From Oscillospiraceae bacterium MB08-C2-2 (GTDB taxonomy: Bacteria; Bacillota; Clostridia; Oscillospirales; Ruminococcaceae): a DNA stretch of 64,000 nt. Position numbers and translations under genes: made by a program. Positions 55,902-64,000 of the stretch are shown piece by piece; position 1 is the first letter of the stretch, and each line of letters opens with the position of its first letter. Under the pieces are notes generated by a model. It saw nothing but the letters and a program-made list of their open reading frames with translations, ran no database searches and was not told the origin of the DNA. The stretch is taken from NCBI GenBank assembly GCA_035621215.1, contig CP141729.1:3060944-3124943 (forward strand). Reading direction: 5' to 3'.

Positions 55902-56264
55902 GTGGCAAAAAATTTAAAAATTGCGGTGCTGCTCGATTTCTATGGTCAAATGCTGACTGAAAAGCAGCGGGGTGCCATTGAGCTTTATTACAACGAGGAT
56001 TTATCGCTGGCGGAAATTTCCGAGCACAGCGGTATTACCCGTCAGGGTGTGCGGGATAGCATCAAGCGGGCGGAGCTTCAGCTCCTTGAATATGAGGAAA
56101 AGCTTGGGCTTGCTTTGCGTTTTCGCACCATCAAGGAGGGGCTGGATGAAATCATCCGCCATGCAGGGGAGCTTCAGGCAGCCGGGCTGCGAAGCGGCTC
56201 TGCAGATGAACTTTACCGGCATACCCAGCGCATCATTGATGTAGCCGGTTCCCTCAATTCATAA
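55902..56264 (+). CDS. ylxM: YlxM-family helix-turn-helix protein (SRP-associated)
   Basis: 120 aa, GTG start at 55902 behind GGGAGGTG. LLDFYGQMLTEKQRGAIELYYNEDLSLAEISE and HSGITRQGVRDSIKRAE are the sigma-region-4-like HTH of YlxM (UPF0122). YlxM is encoded next to ffh in Firmicutes and stimulates the SRP cycle. The ffh gene follows after 24 bp. Confidence 0.93.
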   Translation: MAKNLKIAVLLDFYGQMLTEKQRGAIELYYNEDLSLAEISEHSGITRQGVRDSIKRAELQLLEYEEKLGLALRFRTIKEGLDEIIRHAGELQAAGLRSGSADELYRHTQRIIDVAGSLNS

Positions 56265-56288
56265 ATTACCCCCAAAGGAGGCTCATCC

Positions 56289-57659
56289 ATGGCATTTGAA
56301 GGCTTGTCCGATAAGCTGGCACAGGCATTTAAAAAGCTTCGCTCAAAAGGTAAGTTGAAAGAAGCTGATGTGAAGGAGGCTATGCGGGAGGTTCGTCTGG
56401 CTCTGTTAGAGGCGGATGTTAACTATAAGGTAGCCAAGGAATTCATTGCCAGTGTTACCGAAAAGGCCATTGGGGATGAGATTCTCGAGAGCCTGACCCC
56501 GGCTCAGCATATTATTAAAATTGTCAACGATGAGTTGACCGCTCTCATGGGTTCAGAAGCGGCTAAAATCAAGTTTGCCAGCAAAGGCCCCACTGTTGTG
56601 ATGATGTGCGGCTTGCAGGGCTCCGGTAAAACTACCCATTCGGGCAAGTTGGCCCGGTATTTTAAAGCGCAGGGCAAGCGCCCTTTGCTGGTAGCCTGCG
56701 ACATTTACCGCCCCGCTGCTATTGAGCAGCTGAAAGTGGTGGGTGCTAAGGTTGAGGTTCCTGTTTTTGAGATGGGGAAGGAAAACCCGGTGACTATAGC
56801 CAAAAAGGCCCTGAATCACGCCCGGGATTACGGCAACGATCTGGTTATTCTGGATACGGCCGGCCGGCTCCACATTGACGAAGAATTGATGGGTGAGCTG
56901 CAAAACATTAAAAGTGAGATTAACCCGGCGGAGATTCTGCTGGTTATCGATTCCATGACCGGTCAGGATGCGGTTAATGTGGCCAAAAGCTTTGATGAGG
57001 CCATGGGCATCACCGGTGTAATTCTCACCAAGCTGGATGGCGATACCCGAGGCGGTGCGGCCTTATCGGTTCGTGCCGTTACCGGACAGCCTATCAAGTT
57101 CGTTGGTATGGGCGAAAAGCTGGATGCTTTGGAGCCCTTTTACCCCGATCGTATGGCTTCCCGTATTTTGGGTATGGGCGATGTGCTGACCCTGATTGAA
57201 AAGGCACAGAGCGGCATCGATGCAAAAGAAGCCGAAGCCATGGCTCAAAAGCTCAAGGAAAATTCCTTTGACCTGAACGATTTGCTGGATCAGATGAAGC
57301 AAATTCGCAAAATGGGCTCCTTTGGCCAGCTGCTGGGAATGCTTCCCGGTGTGGCCGGTAAGATCAAGGAGGAGGACGCTCAGCAGGGCGAGGAACAAAT
57401 GCGCCGGGTGGAAGCTCTTATTCATTCCATGACCCCCCGAGAGCGGGAAAAGCCCTCCATCATCAATCCCAGCCGTAAAAAGCGCATCGCCGCAGGCTGT
57501 GGCCAAAAGGTTGAGGATGTGAACAAGCTGCTGCGCCAGTTTGAGCAGATGCAGAAAATGATGAAGCAAATGACCGGGTTTAACAAAAAAGGCAAAAGAA
57601 AACGCATGCCGTTTGGCGGTATGGGCGGCATGGGAAATATGGGCAACATGCCATTTTAA
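56289..57659 (+). CDS. ffh: Signal recognition particle protein Ffh
   Basis: 456 aa. N domain, then the GTPase G domain with GLQGSGKTTHSGKLA (G1), LVACDIYRPAAIEQL, VILDTAGRLHIDEEL (G3) and LTKLDGDTRGGAALS (G4), and a Met-rich M domain ending MPFGGMGGMGNMGNMPF that binds signal peptides and SRP RNA. It targets ribosome-bound secretory proteins to the membrane. AAAGGAGG precedes the start. Confidence 0.97.
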   Translation: MAFEGLSDKLAQAFKKLRSKGKLKEADVKEAMREVRLALLEADVNYKVAKEFIASVTEKAIGDEILESLTPAQHIIKIVNDELTALMGSEAAKIKFASKGPTVVMMCGLQGSGKTTHSGKLARYFKAQGKRPLLVACDIYRPAAIEQLKVVGAKVEVPVFEMGKENPVTIAKKALNHARDYGNDLVILDTAGRLHIDEELMGELQNIKSEINPAEILLVIDSMTGQDAVNVAKSFDEAMGITGVILTKLDGDTRGGAALSVRAVTGQPIKFVGMGEKLDALEPFYPDRMASRILGMGDVLTLIEKAQSGIDAKEAEAMAQKLKENSFDLNDLLDQMKQIRKMGSFGQLLGMLPGVAGKIKEEDAQQGEEQMRRVEALIHSMTPREREKPSIINPSRKKRIAAGCGQKVEDVNKLLRQFEQMQKMMKQMTGFNKKGKRKRMPFGGMGGMGNMGNMPF

Positions 57660-57726
57660 TGGTTTTCGGCGGGCGACCGCTTAAAATAATGATTTTATCC
57701 TATTTTTGATTCAGGAGGTGACTGAG

Positions 57727-57969
57727 TTGGCAGTTAAAATTAGATTGCGGCGTATGGGCGCCAAGAAAGCGCCTTTCTACCGTGTGGTGGTGGCGGATTC
57801 CCGGTACCCTCGCGATGGTCGGTTTATTGAGGAGGTCGGTTACTACGATCCCACCAAGGAGCCCTCTATTGTGAAGATCGATGGCGAAAAAGTTCAGAAG
57901 TGGCTTTCCAATGGGGCACAGCCTACGGATACTGTCCGTGCGCTGCTCAAAGCAAACAACATCATCTAG
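57727..57969 (+). CDS. rpsP: 30S ribosomal protein S16
   Basis: 80 aa, TTG start at 57727 set by AGGAGGTGA just upstream; the protein then begins with [21 protein letters not shown], the S16 signature. YYDPTKEPS and [16 protein letters not shown] are also typical. Part of the ribosome-maturation cluster with rimM and trmD. Confidence 0.97.
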   Translation: MAVKIRLRRMGAKKAPFYRVVVADSRYPRDGRFIEEVGYYDPTKEPSIVKIDGEKVQKWLSNGAQPTDTVRALLKANNII

Positions 57970-58052
57970 TTTCTGGTTTAACAGCAGTGCAGTCTCAGCC
58001 GGCCGCCTTAAGCGGTCCCCTGAGGGTGTGCGTTGTGCGGAGGAGTCACATT

Positions 58053-58286
58053 ATGGAAGAACTGATTAAGGTAATCGTGAGAGGCCTGGTGGATGAAAAA
58101 GATGCCATCAGTGTAACCCAGGATCAGCCCGATGAGGAAGGCGTTGTGGTTTATCACATCCATGTTGCGCCGGATGATATGGGCCGTGTTATTGGGAAGC
58201 AGGGCCGGATTGCCAAGGCCATTCGCACCGTGGTACGAGCGGCAGCCAATCGGCTGGATCAGCGGGTTGCGGTGGAAATTGACTAA
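58053..58286 (+). CDS. khpA: KhpA, KH-domain RNA-binding protein
   Basis: 77 aa single KH domain with GXXG motif in DDMGRVIGKQGRIAKAIRTV. Start ATG 58053 is behind GGAGGAG. KhpA (YlqC) forms a complex with KhpB and binds many RNAs in Firmicutes, affecting cell length and RNA stability. Its place between rpsP and rimM is the conserved order. Confidence 0.94.
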   Translation: MEELIKVIVRGLVDEKDAISVTQDQPDEEGVVVYHIHVAPDDMGRVIGKQGRIAKAIRTVVRAAANRLDQRVAVEID

Positions 58287-58294
58287 CAAAGTGC

Positions 58295-58377
58295 AGGGGA
58301 GCGAATCGCTCTCCTTTACTTCTTTTTATAGGAAACACAAATTCAAAACCAGCGGTTTCTAACTTGTGTTTCTTATA
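58295..58377 (+). terminator. Hairpins between khpA and rimM
   Basis: AGGGGAGCG/CGCTCTCCT (58295-58315) followed by TTTACTTCTTTTT, a likely partial terminator, and ATAGGAAACACAA/TTGTGTTTCTTAT (58326-58377). They could reduce read-through into rimM-trmD. Confidence 0.65.
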
Positions 58378-58433
58378 AAGCGCAGGCCTAGGCTTGCCAC
58401 AGCTTTAAATCAGCGTATGGAGGAAAGGCCGGA

Positions 58434-58943
58434 ATGAAGGAATATCTGGAATGCGGAAAAATTGTGGCCCCCCAGGGGCTTAAAGGGGAAGTTCGGGTGC
58501 AGCCTTGGTGCGATTCTCCTGAATATTTGTGCCAGTTTTCACGGCTGTATCTATCCGGCGGCACCGCCTGCCTGAAAGTAGAAAAGGCTCGCACCAAGGG
58601 CAATCTGGCGATTCTTAAGCTGGAGGGCTGCAATACCATCGATGATGCCAACAATCTGCGGGGCAAGGTTTTGTATATCAACCGGGAGGATGATCCCGAA
58701 GATGGCGGCTATTTTATACAGGATTTGCTGGGGTTGGAGGCTGTTGATGCCGACACTGGCGCTTCTTATGGAAAGGTCACCGATATTTTTTCCACCGGTG
58801 CCAACGATGTGTATGAGCTGACCGGAGAGGATGGCATCAAGCGCCTGATTCCGGTGATTCCACAGGTGGTGCTGGAAACTCAAATTACAGAAGGTCGCCT
58901 GCTGATACGGCCTCTTGAAGGATTGTTTGACAATGCGGATTGA
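58434..58943 (+). CDS. rimM: Ribosome maturation factor RimM
   Basis: 169 aa. N-terminal beta-barrel (LECGKIVAPQGLKGEVRVQPWCDSPEY) and C-terminal PRC domain (YFIQDLLGLEAVDADTGASYGKVTDIFSTGANDVYEL, LIPVIPQVV). It helps assemble the 30S head. Overlaps trmD by 11 bp. Confidence 0.95.
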   Translation: MKEYLECGKIVAPQGLKGEVRVQPWCDSPEYLCQFSRLYLSGGTACLKVEKARTKGNLAILKLEGCNTIDDANNLRGKVLYINREDDPEDGGYFIQDLLGLEAVDADTGASYGKVTDIFSTGANDVYELTGEDGIKRLIPVIPQVVLETQITEGRLLIRPLEGLFDNAD

Positions 58944-59682
58944 TATAGCAACACTTTTCCCGGAAATGTGCGAGGCCTTTTTGAGCGAAAGCATTATCGG
59001 GCGTGCCCGTCGGGCCAACCTGATCAAAATTTACTGCCACAATTTCCGGGATAACACCACCGACCGGCATCACCGGGTGGATGATACCCCTTATGGCGGC
59101 GGTAAGGGGATGCTTCTGCTGGCAGAGCCCATCTACCGCTGCTATCGGCAGGTGGCGGATACTGTATCCACCAAGCCTCATGTGATCTATCTCAGCCCTC
59201 GGGGCAAGGTGCTGACACAGGAAAAAGCCGGGGAACTGGCAAAAATGCCCCACCTTTTTCTGCTTTGCGGCCACTATGAGGGCGTAGATCAGCGGGTATT
59301 GGATGAAATTGTGGATGAAGAGCTTTCCATTGGTGATTATGTCCTCACCGGAGGAGAATTGGCGGCTATGGTATTGGCCGATAGTGTTGCCCGTTTGTGC
59401 GATGGCGTTTTGGCCGATGAAAGCTGCTTTACTGAGGAAAGCCACCAGGGCGGCTTGCTCGAGTATCCCCATTACACCAAGCCTGCTGTATGGAACGGCC
59501 GGGAGGTGCCACCTGTTTTGGTCAGCGGGCACCATGCCAACATCCAGCGCTGGCGGCGTGAACAATCGTTGAAAATTACCCGCCAAAATCGCCCGGATAT
59601 GCTGGAAACGGCTCCTCTTACTTCGGAGGATTTGCGCTATCTTCAAAAGCTGGATACTGCCGAAGAATCCAGCGAGGAGTAG
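58933..59682 (+). CDS. trmD: tRNA (guanine-N1)-methyltransferase TrmD
   Basis: 249 aa from ATG 58933 with GAAGGA upstream. Trefoil-knot SAM-binding motifs: HVIYLSPRGKVL, FLLCGHYEGVDQRVLDE and SIGDYVLTGGELAAMVL; DTPYGGGKGMLL earlier. It methylates G37 of tRNAs reading CNN codons to prevent frameshifting. The usual rplS gene does not follow: a 337-bp gap and then ptsH come next. Confidence 0.96.
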   Translation: MRIDIATLFPEMCEAFLSESIIGRARRANLIKIYCHNFRDNTTDRHHRVDDTPYGGGKGMLLLAEPIYRCYRQVADTVSTKPHVIYLSPRGKVLTQEKAGELAKMPHLFLLCGHYEGVDQRVLDEIVDEELSIGDYVLTGGELAAMVLADSVARLCDGVLADESCFTEESHQGGLLEYPHYTKPAVWNGREVPPVLVSGHHANIQRWRREQSLKITRQNRPDMLETAPLTSEDLRYLQKLDTAEESSEE

Positions 59683-60019
59683 CTTTTTGCTTTTTGGTGC
59701 GTATGCTTATTTTTCGCAAGAACTGGCGCGTTTTCTGGAAAATAAGTGAAAATGCCCACATTGTTGAAAACTTTATAGGTATATATGATAAAAGCCACTG
59801 CTTATTTTATGGATTATATGGAATATAAACAGAAAATCCCTATGATTGCCTCAAAGCATCCTTTTTATTGGTTGACGAAGCCCCTCTTTATGCTATAATG
59901 TCAAAAGAAGGTTTTTGTCCTGCAATAACTGTTGCAAATTTTGTGGCCTTCTTACAAGCCGGTTACGACGCAGCGGGTTAGCCGCATGCAGATGATTGAT
60001 TTAATAGGAGAGATAAGAT
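59683..60019. other. Intergenic region holding the ptsH promoter
   Basis: 337 bp without a gene. A short dyad (GCTTTTTGC…TTTTTCGCAAG) follows trmD; the ptsH promoter is at 59872-59899 and its leader contains AACCGGTT-like and GCAGCGGGTTAGCCGC dyads near 59961-59985. Confidence 0.5.
59872..59899 (+). promoter_or_regulatory. Promoter of ptsH
   Basis: TTGACG, 16-bp spacer, TATAAT preceded by TGC (extended -10), giving a leader of about 115 nt. Confidence 0.85.
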
Positions 60020-60283
60020 ATGTTTGTGAAAGAGGTTTCGGTTCAGAATCAGGTAGGATTGCACGCTCGCCCCGCTACATTTTTTATTCAGAAAGCCAAT
60101 GAATACAAATCCTCCATTTGGGTGGAAAAAGACGAGCGCCGTGTCAACGCCAAGAGCCTGCTGGGTGTTCTTTCCTTGGGCATTGTCGGTGGAACCGATA
60201 TCAAAATCATCGCTGATGGTGCCGATGAGCAGCAAGCGGTGGAAGGTCTGGTTAAGCTGGTTGAATCCGGCTTTGCTGACTAA
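60020..60283 (+). CDS. ptsH: Phosphocarrier protein HPr
   Basis: 87 aa. The phosphorylated His15 is in QVGLHARPATFFI, and the regulatory Ser46 in NAKSLLGVLSLGI, which is the site of HPr kinase in Firmicutes. HPr carries phosphate from enzyme I to sugar-specific EIIA proteins such as the one at 3695, and as P-Ser-HPr acts with CcpA in catabolite repression. Here it is monocistronic and distant from ptsI. GGAGAG precedes the ATG. Confidence 0.96.
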   Translation: MFVKEVSVQNQVGLHARPATFFIQKANEYKSSIWVEKDERRVNAKSLLGVLSLGIVGGTDIKIIADGADEQQAVEGLVKLVESGFAD

Positions 60284-60324
60284 TTTATTCCCACTTAAAA
60301 CTGAAATCCCTTCTGTGTGCCCTA

Positions 60325-60356
60325 AGCGCCACCGTTTGTCGGGGGCGCTTTTTCTT
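60325..60356 (+). terminator. Terminator of ptsH
   Basis: AAGCGCC/GGCGCTT stem followed by TTTCTTC. Confidence 0.8.
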
Positions 60357-60408
60357 CATCTCGGTTGGCACCGGGGGAATGTCTGAAGAAGTCAGGAGGT
60401 GATGGCCC

Positions 60409-62247
60409 ATGCTGGAAAGGCTCCCGTTCTTAAAAGAAAAAGCAAAGCAGCTTCCCCTTGATCCCGGGGTGTATATCATGAAGGATACCGCCGGAAAGAT
60501 TATTTATATCGGCAAGGCCAAGGCTCTTCGCAATCGTGTTTCCAGCTATTTCCGCAGTCTGGATAAACACCTGCCCAAGGTTCTGCGCATGGTGGAAAAT
60601 GTTCACGATTTCACCACCATTGTAACTTCAAGCGAATTCGAGGCACTGGTGCTGGAATGCAGCCTCATTAAGCAGCACCGCCCCAAATACAACATTCTCC
60701 TCAAGGATGATAAGGGTTATCACTACATCCGGGTATCCCCCGGCCCATACCCCCGCATCACAGCGGAGAAGCAGCGGCTGGAGGATGGAGCCCGCTATTT
60801 TGGCCCTTATACCTCCTCCTTTGTGGTGAACCAGACGGTGGAAGAGGTCAATCAGGTGTTTATGCTGCCGGCCTGCAACCGCCGCTTCCCCGAGGATTTT
60901 CGCAAGGCAAGGCCCTGCCTGAATTACCACATCAAGCGCTGTATGGGGCTTTGCACGGGCAAAATCCGAGAAAAGCAATATGCTGAAATCATTGAGCAGG
61001 CTTTGGATTTTATCGATGGAGGCGGTTCCGGTGCTACTCAGCTGCTGACCGATAAAATGGAGCAGGCCGCTGAAAGCATGGATTTTGAAAAAGCCGCCAT
61101 GTATCGGGACCGCATCCGGGCTATTCAGAGAATCACCGATCACCAGAATGTTGTGTTTTCCCGTGCCGCTGATATGGATGTGGTGGCGCTGGTTCAGAAC
61201 GAGGCCAACTGCTGTGCCTCGGTGCTGAAAATCCGGGGGCATCGCTTGGTGGATAAGCAGGATCATCTGCTGGGTGAGATCGACAGTCTGGAAAATGCCC
61301 GAGGCCAGTTCTTACTGGGCTATTATAGCGGTGCTGCACAGAGCGATATTCCCCGGCAGGTTTCTATGGATGGCCCCTGTGAGGATCAGGAGCTGATTGA
61401 GGAGTATCTCACCAAGCAGGCGGGGGTTAAGGTTCAGCTTCATATTCCTGTCCGAGGGGAACAGCTTCAACTGGTGCGCATGGCTTCTGCTAATGCGGCT
61501 CAGATGCTGGCTCATAAAATCCAGCGTACCGGTAAGGAGCTTTCCGCTCTGGACGAGCTTTCCCGCCTTTTGGGTCTTGCAAAGCCCCCCATTTATATTG
61601 AGGCCTATGATATTTCAAACATGGGCAGCGATACCGTGGTGGCCGGGATGGTTACCTTTGAAAATGGCCGCCCCCTAAAAAGCGGCTATCGGAAGTTTAA
61701 CATCAAAACAATCGAAGGTACCGATGATTACGGCTCTATGCGGGAGGTTCTGTTCCGCCGCCTTTCCCGTTATGAGGAGGAAAAGGCCTCCGGTGAAGGC
61801 TTTGGCCGCCTGCCGGATTTGATCCTGCTGGATGGAGGAAAAGGCCACGTGGCCGCTATCCAGCCCATTTTGGAGCAGTTTGGCCTGCAAGTTCCTTTGT
61901 TCGGTATGGTGAAGGATGATAAGCACCGCACCCGTGCCATTGCCCGGGATGGGGGAGAAATCTCCATTCTTTCCAGCCGAAGTGCATTTACATTGGTTTC
62001 CAAAATTCAGGATGAGGTACATCGTTTTTCCATAACCCATATGAAAAGCCGCCACACCAGCACCGCCTTTGAGCTGAAAATCACACAGGTTCCTTCTATT
62101 GGGCCCAAGCGAGCGGCGGCTCTCTATAAGCATTTCAAAACGGTCCGTGCCATTGAGGCGGCGGATGAGCAGACCCTTGCCGAAGCGCCGGGCATGACTA
62201 AGGCGGCGGCAGCGGCTTTGTATGAATTTCTTCACGGCGGCCAGTGA
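60409..62247 (+). CDS. uvrC: Excinuclease ABC subunit C (UvrC)
   Basis: 612 aa, full length. N-terminal GIY-YIG nuclease (GVYIMKDTAGKIIYIGKAKAL, RNRVSSYF), UvrB-binding UVR motif (EQAAESMDFEKAAMYRDRIRAI), RNase-H-like C-terminal nuclease (IEAYDISNMGSDTVVAGMV, DLILLDGGKGHVAAI) and helix-hairpin-helix tail (IGPKRAAALYKHFKTV, EAPGMTKAAAAALYEF). It makes both incisions in nucleotide excision repair. AGGAGGTGAT precedes the start. Confidence 0.97.
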   Translation: MLERLPFLKEKAKQLPLDPGVYIMKDTAGKIIYIGKAKALRNRVSSYFRSLDKHLPKVLRMVENVHDFTTIVTSSEFEALVLECSLIKQHRPKYNILLKDDKGYHYIRVSPGPYPRITAEKQRLEDGARYFGPYTSSFVVNQTVEEVNQVFMLPACNRRFPEDFRKARPCLNYHIKRCMGLCTGKIREKQYAEIIEQALDFIDGGGSGATQLLTDKMEQAAESMDFEKAAMYRDRIRAIQRITDHQNVVFSRAADMDVVALVQNEANCCASVLKIRGHRLVDKQDHLLGEIDSLENARGQFLLGYYSGAAQSDIPRQVSMDGPCEDQELIEEYLTKQAGVKVQLHIPVRGEQLQLVRMASANAAQMLAHKIQRTGKELSALDELSRLLGLAKPPIYIEAYDISNMGSDTVVAGMVTFENGRPLKSGYRKFNIKTIEGTDDYGSMREVLFRRLSRYEEEKASGEGFGRLPDLILLDGGKGHVAAIQPILEQFGLQVPLFGMVKDDKHRTRAIARDGGEISILSSRSAFTLVSKIQDEVHRFSITHMKSRHTSTAFELKITQVPSIGPKRAAALYKHFKTVRAIEAADEQTLAEAPGMTKAAAAALYEFLHGGQ

Positions 62248-62292
62248 GCCTTGTCATTTCGTGTTGACAGACGGGGAGAAAACGGAGATAAT

Positions 62293-62458
62293 ATACTCAT
62301 ATGCAAATGAAACAGCTACACTGTTTCATTTAAGCAGGCAAAGCCTGCCACGCAGACACCACGACATATGAGTATGAAGAACGAATGCGCCGCTTACAGC
62401 GGCATACGGCAAAAGTGCCGTTGTACCAAACAGCGTTCCTGTTTGGTACGCATTCTAC
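62293..62458. repeat. Nested hairpin units upstream of rsmD
   Basis: Two multi-branched structures. The first has outer arms ATACTCATAT (62293) and ATATGAGTAT (to 62375), with AAATGAAACA/TGTTTCATTT and GCAGGC/GCCTGC inside. The second, about 62383-62456, has outer arms GAATGCG/CGCATTC enclosing CCGC/GCGG, CGGCA/TGCCG and GTACCAAACAG/CTGTTTGGTAC. The ATACTCATAT arms match the hairpin array at 6330-6380. It occupies most of the uvrC-rsmD gap. Confidence 0.7.
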
Positions 62459-62507
62459 TTTAGAAAAGAGAAAAGCCCCATGCATTTTGGGGTCAGGGAG
62501 GGTATTC

Positions 62508-63062
62508 ATGAGAGTTATTACCGGATCAGCCCGGGGAAGAAGGCTTGCCACACCCCCGGGAACCGATGTGCGTCCCACCTCCGATATGGCGAAGGAAGCC
62601 ATATTCAGCATTTTGCAGATGGAGCTGGAGGAAGCGGCGGTTCTCGATCTCTTTGCCGGTTCCGGTCAACTCGGTATAGAGGCACTCAGCCGGGGGGCCC
62701 GCTCCTGTGTTTTTGTGGATAACGCCAAGCTTAGCCAAAAGGCTGTGCGGGAAAATCTGGCCTCCACCCAGCTTGCCTCCAAGGGGCGGTTGATCCCGAT
62801 GGATGCTGTGACCTTTTTGCAGTCCACCGCCGAGATTTTTGATATTGCCCTATTGGATCCCCCTTATCAGCAGGGGATACTGGAAAAAGCTCTGCCGCTG
62901 GTTGCTTCCCATATGCGGGAGAGCGGCATTATAGTATGCGAAACCGAACGGGGAGAGGATTTGCCGGAGGTGGCGGGTTCTTTCACCAAACACCGTGAAT
63001 ATCGCTATGGAAAGGCCAAGGTGACTGTTTACCGCCAGCCTTTGGAGGAGGAGCTCCAATGA
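62508..63062 (+). CDS. rsmD: 16S rRNA (guanine966-N2)-methyltransferase RsmD
   Basis: 184 aa from ATG 62508 behind AGGGAGGG; an open frame further upstream runs through the hairpin units and is rejected. MRVITGSARGRRLATPPG, TSDMAKEAIFSIL, SAM motif VLDLFAGSGQLGIEALSRGA and catalytic ALLDPPYQ are all present. It methylates G966 of 16S rRNA. Overlaps coaD by 4 bp. Confidence 0.95.
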   Translation: MRVITGSARGRRLATPPGTDVRPTSDMAKEAIFSILQMELEEAAVLDLFAGSGQLGIEALSRGARSCVFVDNAKLSQKAVRENLASTQLASKGRLIPMDAVTFLQSTAEIFDIALLDPPYQQGILEKALPLVASHMRESGIIVCETERGEDLPEVAGSFTKHREYRYGKAKVTVYRQPLEEELQ

Positions 63063-63553
63063 AGAAGGTAATTTGCCCGGGCAGCTTTGACCCGGTTACC
63101 AAAGGACATATTGACATCATTACCCGAGCCAGCAGCCTGTTTGATCAGGTAACCGCATTGGTGGTGATCAACCCGGAGAAAAACCCTTCCTTTACCGGGG
63201 AGGAGCGGGTTCAGATGCTGAAAAAGGCCACCCAGCACCTGCCCAATGTGACAGTGGATCACTATGAGGGGCTGCTTGCCAATTATGTACGCCGTGAGGG
63301 CGCAGTGGCCATAGCCAAAGGCCTGCGGGCTATGTCAGATTTTGAGTATGAATTCCAGATGGCTTTGACCAACAAAAAGCTGGTGCCGGAGGCGGAAACG
63401 GTGTTTCTGACCACCCAGAGCGAAAATATGTATTTATCCTCCAGTCTGGTTAAGCAGGTCGCTACCTTTAACGGGGATATTTCCGACTTTGTTCCGGAAT
63501 GCCTCTTGGATGAAATCACACGGCGGCTTTGCAGCAAATACCGTAAAATTTAG
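63059..63553 (+). CDS. coaD: Pantetheine-phosphate adenylyltransferase
   Basis: 164 aa. ICPGSFDPVTKGHIDIITRAS contains the nucleotidyltransferase (T/H)xGH motif (TKGH); IAKGLRAMSDFEYEFQMALTNKKL and TTQSENMYLSSSLVKQVA are CoaD signatures. It makes dephospho-CoA from phosphopantetheine and ATP. The rsmD-coaD order is common in Firmicutes. Confidence 0.97.
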   Translation: MKKVICPGSFDPVTKGHIDIITRASSLFDQVTALVVINPEKNPSFTGEERVQMLKKATQHLPNVTVDHYEGLLANYVRREGAVAIAKGLRAMSDFEYEFQMALTNKKLVPEAETVFLTTQSENMYLSSSLVKQVATFNGDISDFVPECLLDEITRRLCSKYRKI

Positions 63554-63572
63554 GGAAAGGGGATTAACTGCC

Positions 63573-64000
63573 ATGAATATTGAAGAAGTATTGGATACAC
63601 TGGATGAACTGCTGGATAAGGCTTGGAGCCTGCCCCTTTCTGGCGGCCGGTGCGTGGTGGATGCCGAAAAGGTGCGGGATTTGATCGATGATATCCGCAT
63701 CAATCTGCCCACCGAAATCAAGCAGGCCCGCTCCATTGTGGATGACCGCAGCGAGATTCTGAATGTGGCCCGCCGTGAGGGCGAGGGGATTATCCGCAAA
63801 GCAGAAGAAAGAGCCAAGAGCCTGATTACCCAAGAAGAAGTGGTGAAGCAGGCACAGGCAAGAGCGGCGGATATTCAGACCCAAACACAGGTTAAGGCCC
63901 GTGAAATGCGTACAGCGGCTCAGGAGTTTTCCGACGATATCCTGCGGGTTACCGAGGAATCGATGGTTAAAGCTCTCAGCGAACTAAAAAGCACCCGGCA
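63573..64000 (+). CDS. Coiled-coil protein, ATP-synthase-subunit-b-like (partial, 5' end)
   Basis: The frame from ATG 63573 (behind GGGAAAGGGG) stays open to the window edge: 142 codons seen. It starts MNIEEVLDTLDELLDKAWSL, followed by a charged helical region (REGEGIIRKAEERAKSLITQEEVV, ARAADIQTQTQVKAREMRTA) like the stalk of ATP synthase subunit b or DivIVA-type coiled coils. No membrane segment is seen in this part. Similar proteins follow coaD in some Clostridia; function unknown. Confidence 0.8.
   Translation, partial: MNIEEVLDTLDELLDKAWSLPLSGGRCVVDAEKVRDLIDDIRINLPTEIKQARSIVDDRSEILNVARREGEGIIRKAEERAKSLITQEEVVKQAQARAADIQTQTQVKAREMRTAAQEFSDDILRVTEESMVKALSELKSTR

Noticed and set aside
62385-62507. 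N-terminal extension of RsmD
   Set aside because: It runs through the hairpin units; ATG 62508 has a strong ribosome site and gives the usual RsmD start.

Overview
The window comes from a Gram-positive, spore-forming gut-type Clostridia, most likely the Oscillospiraceae/Ruminococcaceae group. This rests on strong AGGAGG ribosome sites, the ylxM-ffh-rpsP-khpA-rimM-trmD order, a Clostridium-type secondary alcohol dehydrogenase, collagen-like spore-surface protein sequence, and many sugar-uptake operons with PTS, LacI and Gfo/Idh proteins. Family calls come from reading the translations; no database search was run.

Bases 1-12,771 hold a sigma-54-type mannose-family PTS operon: ptsI, EIIC, EIID, a hexulose-phosphate 3-epimerase, EIIA, EIIB, a GatD-like zinc dehydrogenase, a 6-phospho-3-hexuloisomerase-like SIS protein, an unknown protein, DeoC and an SDR dehydrogenase. 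Facing it are a LevR-type activator and RpoN. The set looks like uptake of a hexitol or unusual hexulose and its conversion to fructose 6-phosphate.

Bases 12,964-26,970 hold the most striking feature. A gene for a large collagen-like (BclA-type) protein on the minus strand is cut in two by a 10,683-bp element. The 5' half (N-terminus plus collagen repeats) is at 25,534-26,970; the 3' half (collagen repeats plus a TNF-like C-terminal domain) is at 12,964-14,850. The element carries an intact large serine recombinase at its edge and remnants of a Tn1549-like conjugative element. An IS21 insertion with no target duplication sits where nearly all conjugation genes have been lost. Recombination across the GT dinucleotide at each end would remove a multiple of three bases and rejoin the halves into one continuous Gly-X-Y frame of about 1,107 codons, much like the skin-type intervening elements of sporulation genes.

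Bases 27,300-37,600 carry a secondary alcohol dehydrogenase, a secreted CAP-domain protein, and a LacI-controlled sugar ABC importer with an oxidoreductase and an isomerase. An IS200 copy follows at about 37.6-38.3 kb. Bases 38,344-50,229 carry a DapA-like lyase, a second LacI regulator and a Liv-type ABC importer operon with a NagB-like deaminase, a creatininase-family hydrolase, a Gfo/Idh oxidoreductase and a flavin/iron-sulfur dehydrogenase resembling dihydropyrimidine dehydrogenase. From 50.2 kb on is mostly housekeeping: a tiny membrane peptide, flavodoxin, tRNA-Arg(CCU), secG, an ArsR regulator, lysS, the ylxM-ffh-rpsP-khpA-rimM-trmD cluster, ptsH, uvrC, rsmD, coaD and the start of a coiled-coil protein.

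Four copies of a roughly 130-180-bp structured intergenic element lie within or at the end of transport operons (2.7, 8.5, 32.5 and 42.4 kb). It may be a REP/MITE-like unit that tunes expression within operons.
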